A stretch of DNA of 64,000 bases from Bremerella alba (GCF_013618625.1 NZ_JABRWO010000005.1:349977-413976); one strand, 5' to 3'. Positions 35,312 through 44,972 are shown, counted from the first letter of the stretch. A program made the numbers and translations. Notes: a model not told the origin generated them from the letters alone.

Positions 35312-36892
35312 CTAGGCAGGCTTCGCACCGGGGTTACCCGATTCGACGACGTACGAGGCCCGCGTAACTTTCGGTGCCCCTGGTTTATCAATGAACTCGA
35401 CGACCTGGTAATCGCTACGCCACTCTTGCGGAGTCACCGTGCAACTGACGTAGCCGCGTTCGGCGTTGTAGAACTTGACGTAAGGATTCTCGCTGGTCAG
35501 CACCTTGGCCATGTCTTCGCGCTGCTTTCCATTGCCTCCCGAAGAAATCGACGTGCAGACGAACTCCGTTCCCATCGTCGGGTCCTTTTCGTCCTCGAAA
35601 TTGACCTTCAAGTCGTTCACCCAATTTTTATGGATATCGCCGGTCAATACCACAGGGTTAGGAACCTTGCGATCTCGCATGAAGCCCAACAACCGGTCAC
35701 GCGAGTGCGTGTAGCCAGGCCACTGATCCATGCTGTAGGCCTGCTCGTCCCCTTTTTTGCGATCGGCAGGGGCCATCATCACCTGTTGCCCGAGGACATT
35801 CCAGTTGCTCTGCGATGCAATTAAATCACGCATCAGCCAATGCTCTTGCTTGTCGCCCAAAAGCGAATTTCTGTGGTTCCTCGACGCGTCGTTCATTGGC
35901 TTGAGACCATCGCCGTTGGGCTGATCGGTGCGGTACTGACGCGTGTCGAGCATCTCGAAATTCGCCAAACGGCCAAACGGTATCCGGCGATAAAGCTGCA
36001 TGTGAGGGCCCCGTGGCATGCTGCGCGGACGTAGCGGCATCATTTCGTAGTAGGCCTGATAAGCATTGGCTCGACGCAGTACATAGTCTTCCGGATTGAC
36101 TTCCAGTTCTTCAGAAATGTCTCCGGCACAGTTATTGTCGAACTCGTGATCGTCCCACACCACCAGCCATGGGCACCGCGCGTGAGCTGCTTGCAAATGC
36201 TCGTCGGTGCGATAAAGAGCGTGCCGATTGCGGTAATCGTTAAGCGACTCGATCTCGCCCCCAATGTGCTGACGGATAGCCTGATTGTTGGCCTGGTACT
36301 CGTAGATGTAATCGCCCAAGTGCAGCACCAGGTCTAAATCTTCCTGGGCCATGTGCTCGTAAGCGGTAAACAGACCGTGCTCGTAATGCTGACACGAAGC
36401 AAACGCGAAACGCAGTTTCTCGGCCATCGTATCGTAGCCAGGCGTCGTCCGGGCATGTCCTACGGGGCTGATCGCATCGCCACATTGAAAACGATAGAAG
36501 TACCACCGATCGGCCGGCAGACCTTGCACTTCGACATGCACGCTATGTCCTAGCTGCGGGGTCGCGAAGGTCTTACCACTGTGCGCGATGTGATTAAACG
36601 ACTCGTCTTCGGACAGTTCCCAGGTCACCTCGAAGGTTTCGTTGGGCATGCCCCCACCACCAACCGGTTCCGGTGCAAGCCGCGTCCACAGCACGAAACC
36701 ATCCGGCTGGGGATCGCCGGAAGCAATGCCCAGCGTAAAGGGATCTTTGGTAAACGAGGCATGGGCCTTTGTCGCCCCTTGGACACATTGCCCTAGCCAT
36801 GGCAACAACGCCAGCGAGCCTGCCCCCAGTACAAACTGGCGACGGTTAGATAGAAACGTATTGGCAGCGGAATGAAACGATCGAAGCGACAC
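35312..36892 (-). CDS. phoD: Tat-exported alkaline phosphatase D (PhoD family)
   Basis: A calcium/iron phosphodi- or monoesterase acting outside the cytoplasm. The Tat-type signal is near the N-terminus (SNRRQFVLGAGSLALLPWLG). The N-terminal PhoD_N domain (FTLGIASGDPQPDGFVLWTR) and the metallophosphatase core (HLGDYIYEY, WLVVWDDHEFDNNC, VVLTGDIHKNW) carry the metal ligands. Total length is 526 residues. GTG at 36892 is preferred because GGGAG lies 8 bases upstream; an ATG at 36952 would add 20 residues before the Tat motif. Its position next to an exported phosphatase-like gene suggests phosphate scavenging. Confidence 0.9.
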   Translation of the reverse strand: MSLRSFHSAANTFLSNRRQFVLGAGSLALLPWLGQCVQGATKAHASFTKDPFTLGIASGDPQPDGFVLWTRLAPEPVGGGGMPNETFEVTWELSEDESFNHIAHSGKTFATPQLGHSVHVEVQGLPADRWYFYRFQCGDAISPVGHARTTPGYDTMAEKLRFAFASCQHYEHGLFTAYEHMAQEDLDLVLHLGDYIYEYQANNQAIRQHIGGEIESLNDYRNRHALYRTDEHLQAAHARCPWLVVWDDHEFDNNCAGDISEELEVNPEDYVLRRANAYQAYYEMMPLRPRSMPRGPHMQLYRRIPFGRLANFEMLDTRQYRTDQPNGDGLKPMNDASRNHRNSLLGDKQEHWLMRDLIASQSNWNVLGQQVMMAPADRKKGDEQAYSMDQWPGYTHSRDRLLGFMRDRKVPNPVVLTGDIHKNWVNDLKVNFEDEKDPTMGTEFVCTSISSGGNGKQREDMAKVLTSENPYVKFYNAERGYVSCTVTPQEWRSDYQVVEFIDKPGAPKVTRASYVVESGNPGAKPA

Positions 36893-37054
36893 AAGCGGGA
36901 CTCCCAGGAAATAATGTTGCCAGAGGTTAGTAGCTGGACAACGGGAACACAACTACCGTCGATGGGTGGTTTCGTTTTTTTATTTAAGATGGGCGAAGCG
37001 GACAGACGTTGTTCAAAATAGACACAGGCCATCAAGTTTGTGCCGAAATCATCA

Positions 37055-37094
37055 GCCGCTGGTGGCCTATGGCCACTCAGAGACCAGCCTCTGA
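37055..37094. repeat. Reverse-orientation copy of the dispersed repeat
   Basis: GCCGCTGGTGGCCTATGGCC then ACTCAGAGACCAGCCTCTGAG is the reverse complement of the unit at 35126, with several changes. It lies in the 500-base gap between phoD and the small gene at 37392. The rest of that gap shows no gene. Confidence 0.7.
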
Positions 37095-37391
37095 GCCATC
37101 CATCGACAGCCACTAGCAAATTACCCCGATTACCTTCCCAGACAACCAGGATGACTTGATCCGAGACCGTTCTCAACACGAACTTCATACGAATTGCGGC
37201 TGACCATGGTGTTGGTCCCCCAAAGAAACTAAGAGTTTCGCCGCTTCGCCTCCCCCATTAGGCCGGCTTTTTCGGATGCAATTCTCCTAACGTGATACTC
37301 CCCCAGTGCTCGGTTTACGTTATCATGGACGCTTGTCCTTAACTGGCCCGAAAATGTCTTAAGCTCGTTCATAGCCGAAAGTTTGCAAGCC

Positions 37392-37619
37392 ATGCAGTTC
37401 ATCGAAATGACAGGCAAAGAGTTGATGGATGCCTTGACCGATGACGAATTGACCGCCGATGATTTGAAGAAGTCCCATATTACCGAGACTTCCATCGTTC
37501 GCATCAACCGCCAAGGGGACATCGAAGTTCGTCGTCCTGAGGGATGGGATGTCGTCGGAGGTTTGCTTGGCGAGTATGAAGGCCGCATCACCAAAAGCAG
37601 CGGCCGCACCTGGGCCTAA
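37392..37619 (+). CDS. Small acidic hypothetical protein upstream of the acyl-AMP ligase fusion
   Basis: A 75-residue protein: MQFIEMTGKELMDALTDDEL at the N-terminus, then a KSHITETSIVRINRQGDIEV strand pair and a PEGWDVVGGLLGEYEGRI end. There is no signal peptide or membrane helix. I recognise no family, although the compact fold and length suggest a regulator or adaptor. The ATG at 37392 is preferred to a TTG three codons earlier. The next open frame (37619-37816, 65 codons) begins in its stop codon as TAATG and ends in a GTGA overlap with the fusion gene. That small frame does not look like a protein, but the linkage suggests the genes are read together. Confidence 0.65.
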   Translation: MQFIEMTGKELMDALTDDELTADDLKKSHITETSIVRINRQGDIEVRRPEGWDVVGGLLGEYEGRITKSSGRTWA

Positions 37620-37812
37620 TGCTAGCACTGAAGTGGGAATGGAATGCGGCTGGAACGATCTACTGCTCTATGCATGAATTTGATACCTATTCTCGTCCCA
37701 CTGCCCGGCGCGATTGCGTCCCTTGCCATCTCGAGCGTGACCGCCAAACACCTTGGCTCTCTCGAACTACCATGGCCCTTTGCGATATGTCCCAGCGGAG
37801 ACTGAAAAGCTC

Positions 37813-40800
37813 GTGACTCCAGAGATGTTCAATTCGTTTACTCCTCCTTCCACCAGCATCGTCGATCGTTTGCGCCACCGAGCCGAACATCTGGGGGCTC
37901 AGGTTGCTTTTACGTTCCTGGTCGACGGAGAAGACGAAGAGATAAAGCTCACCTACGAGCAACTCGACCAGCGTTGCCAGGCCATCGCTGCCGAACTTCA
38001 AGCACGCGGTATGGAAGGGGAACGAGCGCTCTTGCTGTTTCCGCCCGGCCTGGACTTCATCGCGGCATTTTTTGGCTGTCTTTACGCCGGCGTGGTCGCA
38101 GTCCCGGCTTACCCACCGCGCCGCAACCGCAATATGGTGCGGATCCAAGCGATCGCCGACGACGCCCAGGCCAAAGTCGCGTTGACCCTCTCGGACGTCT
38201 ACGACCGCATGGCCCCAATGTTTGAAGAAACACCCGGTCTGAGAACGATCGAGTGGATCAGTACCGACAAGGTCGAAGACAAATTGGCCGCCAAGTGGAA
38301 CCAACCTGGCATCACGGCGGAAACACTCGCGTTCCTGCAGTACACCTCTGGTTCAACCGGAACGCCCAAAGGCGTCATGCTCAACCATGGCAACATGATG
38401 CACAACTCGGCGCTCATCTCGTATGCGTTCGAGCATACCCGCAGCGTCCGGGCATGTTTCTGGTTGCCCATGTATCACGACATGGGGCTAATCGGCGGTG
38501 TGCTTCAGCCGATGCAGATCGGCCAACCAAACGTGCTGATGTCTCCCATGGCCTTCCTGCAACAGCCGTATCGTTGGCTGCGAGCAATCTCGAAATACCA
38601 GTGCAATATCAGTGGCGGACCCAACTTCGCCTACGAACTGTGCGTGCAAAAGATTACGCCCGAACAGCGCGAGAAGCTCGACCTGAGCAGTTGGGAACTT
38701 GCATTTAACGGGGCCGAGCCGGTCAAGCCCGAGACGCTCGACCGCTTTGCGAAAACTTTCGAGCCGTGCGGCTTCCGACGCGAAGCATTCTATCCGTGCT
38801 ACGGCATGGCCGAGGCCACGCTCATCATTTCAGGCGGGATGAAGAAGAGCCCGCCAGTAATTCAGGCCGTCGATGGGTACTCGCTTGACGAGCATCAGGT
38901 GGTCGACGCCGATCCCGATGACGACGGAGCCCGATTGATTGTCGGCTGCGGCAACACGCTGCCAGACCAGCGGATCATAATCGTCGAGCCCGAAACGTTC
39001 GTCAAACGACAAGCAGACGAAGTGGGAGAAGTCTGGGTCCAAGGCCCCAGTATCGCCAAAGGGTATTGGCGCAACGAAGAAGCCACCGAAATCATCTTCA
39101 ACGCCTTCACCAGCGACACCAACGAAGGCCCTTTCTTGCGCACCGGCGACCTTGGCTTCATGCAGGCCAACGGCGAGCTGTTCATCACCGGCCGCTTGAA
39201 AGACATGATCATCGTCCGCGGGGTGAACCGCTATCCGCAGGACATCGAGCAGACCGTCAACCATTGCCACGACCTCATGGAAGGCATGACAGCCGCTGCC
39301 GTGATGGCCGAAGTCGCCGATAAAGAACGCCTGATCGTCGTGGCCGAAGCGCCCCGTGCGAAACGTAAGGACCTAACCGAAATCATCGCGGCCATTCGCC
39401 GTGAAGTCGCCATCGAGCACGAGATCTCGGTCGATGGAGTGGCGCTTATTCGACGTGGTTCGATCCCCAAGACCTCGAGCGGAAAAATCCAACGTCACGC
39501 TTGCCGCGAGCATTTCCTCACCCATACGCTTCCCGTTCTCGAACGCTGGGTTGCCTGGGACGAAGTTCAGGTTTCTGAAGAAATCCAACGCGTCAAACTG
39601 CGTCGCGCTCAACTGGAAGCAGCCCGAGCCGATGCCGAAGGCCTGGCCGTTTCCGATCCGCTGGTTCGACAGCGCACCATGCAAATGGTGATCGACAAAA
39701 TTCGCGAGATCGCCAAAGATCGCGGCCGTCAGATCGACCCAGAAACCGATATCCTGGAACTCGATCTCGATTCGCTCGAACGGATGGAAATCATCGCTTC
39801 GATCGAAGACTATTACGGTGCCCGCTTCCCAGACGATGTCCTGCCGTCGATGCGAACCGTCGCTCAGGTAGCCGACAGTATCGAGATTTACCTGGCCACC
39901 GACGAAATGCTTCCGGCTCCGCCGAGCGAGATTCCGCAGGAGATGTTCGGTTTCTCGGCTTTGCCCGAGTATCGCCAGGTGCGGCAAATTTCCGAACAGT
40001 TGGGCGACCTCGGCCTACCAAACCCTTACTTCCAAGTTCTCGACAGCTCTACTTCCGCCACGGCCACGATCGATGGCAAGGAAGTGATCAACTTTGCCGG
40101 CTACAATTACCTGGGGCTGGCCGAGCATGCCGAGGTGAAGCAAGCCGCGATCGAGGCCATTGAGTCGCTCGGCGTTTCCACCAGCGGAAGCCGCCTGATC
40201 TCTGGCGAGCGGGCCATCCATCGCAATCTGGAAAGCGAACTGGCTCAGTTTATTGGCGTGCAAAGCTCGATGCTCATGTCCGGCGGGCATGCGGCCAACG
40301 AAACCACGATCGGCCATCTGCTGCGAACCGGCGACCTGATTCTGCACGACTCGATGGCCCACAGCAGTATCATCACCGGGGCCAACCTGAGCGGTGCCCG
40401 GCGTCGCCCTTACCCGCACAACGATTGGCGTGAACTCGACGAGATCCTGCACGACATCCGCAAAGATTATCGCCGCGTGCTGATCGTCGCCGAAGGCATC
40501 TACGGCATGGAGGGAGACCTCTGCCCGCTTCCGCAATTGGTTGAAATCCGCAATCGCCACAAGACCTGGCTGATGGTCAACGAGGCCCACTCGCTGGGTA
40601 CCCTCGGTCAGACCGGTCGGGGCGTCTGCGAACACTTCAACGTCGACCCCAACCAGGTCGATATCTGGATCGGTACGCTTAGCAAGGCGCTCGGTTCTTC
40701 CGGCGGTTATGTGGCCGGTAGTCACGAACTGATCGACTACCTGAAACATACGGCTTCCGGCTTTGTCTACAGTGCAGGCCTTTCTCCTCCGGCGACCGCG

Positions 40801-41166
40801 GCGGGGCTGGCAGGCCTTCGCCTGCTCGAGAAAAACGGGGCGTGGATTTCGAAGCTGCAGGAAAACGCCGACCTCGTCCGCGAATTGGCCAAAAAGGCCG
40901 GCCTCGACATTGGTGGAAGCGACAAGTCTCCGATCGTGCCGATCATCGTCGGGGATTCGATGATGACGATGATCCTCGCCCAGAAACTCTTGGCCGACGG
41001 CGTCAACGCCCGCCCACTTACCTACCCGGCAGTGGAAGAATCGGCGGCTCGACTACGTTTGTTCGTCAACGCCCATCACACCAAAGATCAAATCCGCCAG
41101 ACGATCAACAAGCTGGCGGCGTTATGGTCGAAGTTGCAGCGCGAGAATCACACCAACGCAAGATAA
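37813..41166 (+). CDS. Fatty acyl-AMP ligase / acyl carrier / alpha-oxoamine synthase fusion
   Basis: A three-part enzyme of 1117 residues. Part 1 (about 1-580) is a FAAL-type adenylation domain: LTYEQLD, the phosphate loop YTSGSTGTPKGVM (177), LPMYHDMGLIGG, CYGMAEATL, RTGDLGF and GSIPKTSSGKIQR. Part 2 (about 620-695) is a carrier domain with the phosphopantetheine serine in LDLDSLERMEI (Ser654). Part 3 (about 710-1117) is an alpha-oxoamine synthase: FAGYNYLGL, STSGSRLISGERAIH, and GTLSKALGSSGG with PLP Lys958. The Asp that binds the PLP ring nitrogen (DEAHS or DDAHS in the family) is Asn923 here (NEAHSLGTLG). Likely action: a fatty acid is adenylated, loaded on the carrier and condensed with an amino acid. 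Start: GTG 37813 has GGAG 12 bases upstream; TTG 37753 and ATG 37825 are alternatives. Confidence 0.92.
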   Translation: MTPEMFNSFTPPSTSIVDRLRHRAEHLGAQVAFTFLVDGEDEEIKLTYEQLDQRCQAIAAELQARGMEGERALLLFPPGLDFIAAFFGCLYAGVVAVPAYPPRRNRNMVRIQAIADDAQAKVALTLSDVYDRMAPMFEETPGLRTIEWISTDKVEDKLAAKWNQPGITAETLAFLQYTSGSTGTPKGVMLNHGNMMHNSALISYAFEHTRSVRACFWLPMYHDMGLIGGVLQPMQIGQPNVLMSPMAFLQQPYRWLRAISKYQCNISGGPNFAYELCVQKITPEQREKLDLSSWELAFNGAEPVKPETLDRFAKTFEPCGFRREAFYPCYGMAEATLIISGGMKKSPPVIQAVDGYSLDEHQVVDADPDDDGARLIVGCGNTLPDQRIIIVEPETFVKRQADEVGEVWVQGPSIAKGYWRNEEATEIIFNAFTSDTNEGPFLRTGDLGFMQANGELFITGRLKDMIIVRGVNRYPQDIEQTVNHCHDLMEGMTAAAVMAEVADKERLIVVAEAPRAKRKDLTEIIAAIRREVAIEHEISVDGVALIRRGSIPKTSSGKIQRHACREHFLTHTLPVLERWVAWDEVQVSEEIQRVKLRRAQLEAARADAEGLAVSDPLVRQRTMQMVIDKIREIAKDRGRQIDPETDILELDLDSLERMEIIASIEDYYGARFPDDVLPSMRTVAQVADSIEIYLATDEMLPAPPSEIPQEMFGFSALPEYRQVRQISEQLGDLGLPNPYFQVLDSSTSATATIDGKEVINFAGYNYLGLAEHAEVKQAAIEAIESLGVSTSGSRLISGERAIHRNLESELAQFIGVQSSMLMSGGHAANETTIGHLLRTGDLILHDSMAHSSIITGANLSGARRRPYPHNDWRELDEILHDIRKDYRRVLIVAEGIYGMEGDLCPLPQLVEIRNRHKTWLMVNEAHSLGTLGQTGRGVCEHFNVDPNQVDIWIGTLSKALGSSGGYVAGSHELIDYLKHTASGFVYSAGLSPPATAAGLAGLRLLEKNGAWISKLQENADLVRELAKKAGLDIGGSDKSPIVPIIVGDSMMTMILAQKLLADGVNARPLTYPAVEESAARLRLFVNAHHTKDQIRQTINKLAALWSKLQRENHTNAR

Positions 41167-41241
41167 GTCGGATCAGCTTCTGGCCCGCTTCGGTTCCGTG
41201 AGTCTGCTCATTCCGGCATCCTCCTTTCGGAAGTGCACCCC

Positions 41242-42264
41242 ATGCAAACACGAAAACTTGGTCGGACCGGCCTCGATGTCAGTCTGCTCTCAATCGGTGG
41301 CTTGTACACTTCTTCGCTCGCCGGCGGCGTTAGCGAGACGAAGCGAATCATGCAGAAGGCCATCGACCTGGGCATCAATGCGGTCGATACGGCCCCCGCG
41401 TATGCCGACAGCGAAATGACCTTGGGCAATGCTATTGCGGATCTCAGCGCGCCTTTGATCGTCACGACTAAGCTGGGTGGGCGACCAACTCCTTTCAACC
41501 CCCAAGACGCCGACGCCCTGCGAGCTTCCGTCCAAGAGAGCCTGCGGCTATTGGGCCGCGAATGCATCGACATCCTTATGATCCACGAGCCCGACCGGCC
41601 CCAGCAATATCCCTGGTGGACCAGCTACGATCCCCTGGACGGCCCCGTCCTCGAGGTGCTCGACTCGTTGAAGCAGGCCGGTACGATTCGCTTCACCGGC
41701 CTGGCCGGCACTACCGTCAACGAGATGACCTACCTGGTTCAGCAAGACAAGTTCGATGTCGTCCTGACGGCGTTCAATTACAACGCGTTATTTCGCGAAG
41801 CCGAATCAACCGTCATCCCAGCGGCGACCGCCCAAAACATGGGAATCGTCCTCGGCTCGGCGTTGGGGCAAGGCTCTCTTACCCGGCCGTCGAGCGTTTC
41901 GTCTGCCAGCAATCAGGTTTGGCTGTCCGCCGCTCGCCGCGAACAACTCGAACAGTACGCGCGGCTTCTCGATGAATCTGGCATGACGCCTGTCGAACTT
42001 TGCCTGAGGTTTGCGATTTCGGACGACCGCGTTCACACGATCCCGATCGGTTGCAAGACGATCCAACAGTTAGAAACATGCGTCGGGGTCGTTGAAAAAG
42101 GGCCTCTGCCGGAAGATGTTCGCACGCGTCTCGACGAAATCGCAGCCATGCTGCCATATCGCCCCTACGAAGAGCCGATGATTTTGCCCCTAGGTAAAAA
42201 CTATCCAGGACCAGGGATCGCCAACATGGGAGCCGCCGTACAGGTCGGCAAACTGCCAGACTAG
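41242..42264 (+). CDS. Aldo/keto reductase
   Basis: A 340-residue NAD(P)H-dependent oxidoreductase with the TIM-barrel pattern of the family: RKLGRTGLDVSLLSIGG, the catalytic Asp and Tyr in INAVDTAPAYADSE, Lys in VTTKLGG, and DILMIHEPDRPQQ. The C-terminal cofactor region (CLRFAISDDRVHTIPIGCKT) is also typical. It resembles the L-galactose dehydrogenase-like group. The ATG at 41242 is 75 bases after the fusion gene and on the same strand, with GGAAG about 9 bases before it, so both may be on one mRNA. In that case it could reduce the ketone made by the oxoamine synthase; this is inference. Confidence 0.88.
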   Translation: MQTRKLGRTGLDVSLLSIGGLYTSSLAGGVSETKRIMQKAIDLGINAVDTAPAYADSEMTLGNAIADLSAPLIVTTKLGGRPTPFNPQDADALRASVQESLRLLGRECIDILMIHEPDRPQQYPWWTSYDPLDGPVLEVLDSLKQAGTIRFTGLAGTTVNEMTYLVQQDKFDVVLTAFNYNALFREAESTVIPAATAQNMGIVLGSALGQGSLTRPSSVSSASNQVWLSAARREQLEQYARLLDESGMTPVELCLRFAISDDRVHTIPIGCKTIQQLETCVGVVEKGPLPEDVRTRLDEIAAMLPYRPYEEPMILPLGKNYPGPGIANMGAAVQVGKLPD

Positions 42265-42411
42265 ATTCGGCAGTGTCGTAGCAGGTTGGCCACAGCATCG
42301 GAGAAGCTCTGCATGACTGGCAGGAAATAGCCACAGAGGTCTACGTGTGCATGGCTCTGCGTTGCTTTGCTGCGTGGTGTTCACTACTTTTTTGTCCACT
42401 TAGCGCACGAG

Positions 42412-42442
42412 AAAAGCCTCGCGAAGATTCGCGAGGCTTTTT
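42412..42442. terminator. Bidirectional intrinsic terminator
   Basis: AAAGCCTCGCGAA and TTCGCGAGGCTTT form a perfect 13-bp stem, with T runs on both strands (TTTTT on plus, CTTTTCTC on minus). It serves the convergent aldo/keto reductase and outer-membrane protein genes. Confidence 0.92.
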
Positions 42443-42466
42443 GTCTTGTCGTGGAAGTCGCAGTCC

Positions 42467-43312
42467 TTAGCGGTTCAGCGTGAAGCCAAACGCCACACCC
42501 GAGAAAGTCATATCGTCGCTATCCTGAAAGTTCGGATCGCGGCCGATACCCGTACCGAAGTACATGTGTTGCCAAGCTACGTCGAGAGTAATCTCGCGAG
42601 TCACGTGGTAGGCAGCACCCAGGCTGAACTCACCACCAACCACACCGTTGCTGTAGTCTTCTTCGTTGCCGCGGAAGATCCAGTTCTGACCACCGAACGC
42701 ACGTACTGTCGAGTACAGTGTCCACTGGCCACGCTGCGAGAACATGCGTCCGCCTAACTGACCCAGCAGCATGTTATTCTGCACAAAGATCGGTGTCGGA
42801 ATCACATGGGTTTTGTCGTTGAACTGGGCGTATCGCACACCCACCATCGGTTCGATCCAGAATCCTTTATGGAACTGGTCTAAACGCCAGGTTCGGTTGA
42901 CTTCAAAGCTGTTGAAGTCAGCACGATTGACCAGGTCGTACGAAGGACCGTCCAAACGCCAGCCGCTCATCAACCAGCCGTAGTTGTCGTCGGTCATGTA
43001 ACCGAAGTCGAGTCGGTTACCATACGTGGCGTCACCGTCCCAGGGGCCTGGGGCCGTTTCACCACGGCTCACGTTCATGAACAATCGGTGATATTCAAAA
43101 AATATCCCGGTGTTCGGATCGATCGTGTCTTGCCCGTACTGTTCAGTAATCGGGGGCGCGAACCACTGGAAATCATAGTTTTCCAGATTGACGTCGCTGA
43201 ACGGCTGCATTGCGCCGGGAAAATCAGTTTCATACTGTGCTTGCACGCTGGATGCGACAGCCAGATTGGCTGTAATTACCAGGCTCCACAGTGCTTTACG
43301 ATAGCTCAACAT
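42467..43312 (-). CDS. Outer-membrane beta-barrel protein
   Basis: A 281-residue protein with a signal peptide (SLVITANLAVASSVQAQ). The mature part shows alternating strands and aromatic girdles: NRLDFGYMTDDNYGWLMSGW, GFWIEPMVGVRYAQFND, QWTLYSTVRAFGGQNWIF, VGGEFSLGAAYHVTREITLD, and it ends in FSGVAFGFTLNR with an aromatic residue near the C-terminus, as usual for barrel insertion. It may belong to the BBP7-type planctomycete barrels, but I am not sure. It has its own terminator and is divergent from the TraB gene. Confidence 0.8.
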   Translation of the reverse strand: MLSYRKALWSLVITANLAVASSVQAQYETDFPGAMQPFSDVNLENYDFQWFAPPITEQYGQDTIDPNTGIFFEYHRLFMNVSRGETAPGPWDGDATYGNRLDFGYMTDDNYGWLMSGWRLDGPSYDLVNRADFNSFEVNRTWRLDQFHKGFWIEPMVGVRYAQFNDKTHVIPTPIFVQNNMLLGQLGGRMFSQRGQWTLYSTVRAFGGQNWIFRGNEEDYSNGVVGGEFSLGAAYHVTREITLDVAWQHMYFGTGIGRDPNFQDSDDMTFSGVAFGFTLNR

Positions 43313-43604
43313 GGTCCACTTCTACCTTGTGACTTCCACGGTATTTGGTATGGACGACGTCACCGGTTACGATGACGAAAGTTCCTGCGTTGCCGTTTGT
43401 ATCGGTACGTCTGCGAGTGGGAATTGAACCAGTTTGGTAAACTCTGCCGAAAATTCGGGCTAATCCGCAAAACCCCCCACCGATTGGCCTTGTAACCCCA
43501 TATTTTTTACCTCATCGATTTCTTTTTCCCTTCTGGAAACGAACTGCGTATATTGCGGGTAAGATACTAGAGATAGTTTTGCTAGCGATTTAAAAGGACC
43601 GCTC

Positions 43605-44492
43605 ATGTCACGCTTCCCACTTCTTCGTGCCCTTGGACCACTGCTCGACCGACGTCTCTGGACCCTGGTCCTTTCGATCATGCTAGCGTCCGGGGCCCAG
43701 GCCGAGACCAAAACCGACAGCGACGCGCCAGAATTCGTCCGCGTCAAAAAGAACGCCGCAGACCGCCCGGTGGCCCTGCAAACGGCTATCGCCAACTACC
43801 AATCGAAAGATGGTAACCTCAAGATCGCCCTGGTCGGGGCCGTGCATATCGGCGAAGACTCCTACTACCAGGACCTCAACAAACGATTCAAAACATACGA
43901 CGCCGTCATGTACGAACTGGTCGCCCCCGAAGGAACACGCGTTCCCAAAGGGCATAAGGGCACCAACAGCCCAGTCAGCGGCCTGCAGAACGGCATGAAA
44001 GACATGCTGGAACTCGAGTTCCAATTAGAGAAGGTCGACTACTCGCCCGAAAATTTCGTCCACGCCGACATGTCGCCTGAAGAGTTCGCCAAAGACATGG
44101 AAGAACGCGGCGACGGCTTGCTGCACATGTTTGCCCGAGCCATGGGGCAGGGGCTCGTTCAGCAGTCTAAGGGAGGAAACAGCGACGCTGCTATCATGAT
44201 GGCAATGTTCTCTGCCGATCGCGCGAAGAAACTTCGCCGTGTGTTTGCCACCCAGGTTTCCGACATGGACACCGCGATGAAAGCGATTGAAGGGGAAAAC
44301 GGTTCCACCATTATCTCGCAGCGCAACGCCAAGGCCTTCGAGGTTATGAGCAAAAGCATCAAGGACGGCAAAAAGAACATCGCTGTCTTCTACGGTGCCG
44401 GCCACCTCGAAGACATGCACGATCGTCTCAAGAAAGACTTCGACATGCAATTGAAGTCGGTCGAATACCTGGATGCCTGGAAGCTGGACTAG
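43605..44492 (+). CDS. Exported TraB/GumN-family protein
   Basis: A 295-residue protein with a signal peptide (LWTLVLSIMLASGAQAE). Family motifs are LVGAVHIGEDSYYQDLNKRF (the GxxHxG-type motif), VMYELVAPEG (conserved Glu) and IAVFYGAGHLEDMHDRL (GAGH near the C-terminus). TraB/TiKI-like proteins are suggested to be metal-dependent proteases or peptide-clearing proteins; the conserved His and Glu pairs fit. The inserted segment with QGLVQQSKGGNSDAAIMMAM is longer than usual. The gene is followed by a repeat and a 480-base gap. Confidence 0.85.
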   Translation: MSRFPLLRALGPLLDRRLWTLVLSIMLASGAQAETKTDSDAPEFVRVKKNAADRPVALQTAIANYQSKDGNLKIALVGAVHIGEDSYYQDLNKRFKTYDAVMYELVAPEGTRVPKGHKGTNSPVSGLQNGMKDMLELEFQLEKVDYSPENFVHADMSPEEFAKDMEERGDGLLHMFARAMGQGLVQQSKGGNSDAAIMMAMFSADRAKKLRRVFATQVSDMDTAMKAIEGENGSTIISQRNAKAFEVMSKSIKDGKKNIAVFYGAGHLEDMHDRLKKDFDMQLKSVEYLDAWKLD

Positions 44493-44548
44493 AGATCCGT
44501 ATTCAGCAGCACCAGTCAGCAGCTGACGACTTGTTGAGAATAAACCAA

Positions 44549-44612
44549 GGGGCCACACCGAGATTCATCTCGGAATGGCCCCAAACCACAAGTGGTTCAT
44601 GCACCCCGGACA
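44549..44612. repeat. Copy of the dispersed palindromic repeat
   Basis: GGGGCCA...CGAGATTCATCTCG...TGGCCCC forms a long hairpin, followed by CACAAGTGGTTCATGCACCC and CGGACAT, a diverged form of the tail. The rest of the 480-base gap (to 44972) shows no gene. Confidence 0.75.
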
Positions 44613-44972
44613 TACCCAAGCAGGCGTCTCGATTCTCATCAGCGCCCGTCCATAAGACACTGTTCGGCGGCTGCGGATCCCGATTCAGAAGCGAGCACCA
44701 GCCATACTTCGCCAAGTGCTACGTTACCTACTGGTTAGCCCGGGCGTTCCGCATCTGCCAGCGTCTCCCTCTGCAGAAGCACATGCTATCACGGGTTCCC
44801 GAAGCGTTCTCTGCTTCTTCGCGGAAAAGTGAAAACCGAACACGGAAAACTACTCCGTCAAGCCGTTTACAAATTAACTTCGATTCCTATACTTGGCTTC
44901 ACTTCGCAGCCGCGCGTGACGGAAACGGCGCGGCTTTGGGTAGATCTCTTTTCTCATACAAGTGTCGCACGG

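Noticed and set aside
43395..43470. tRNA-like T-arm on the minus strand (GGTTCAATTCCCACTCGCAG)
   Set aside because: The supposed T-stem does not pair (ACTGG against CCCAC), and no D-arm, anticodon arm or matching acceptor strand exists upstream.
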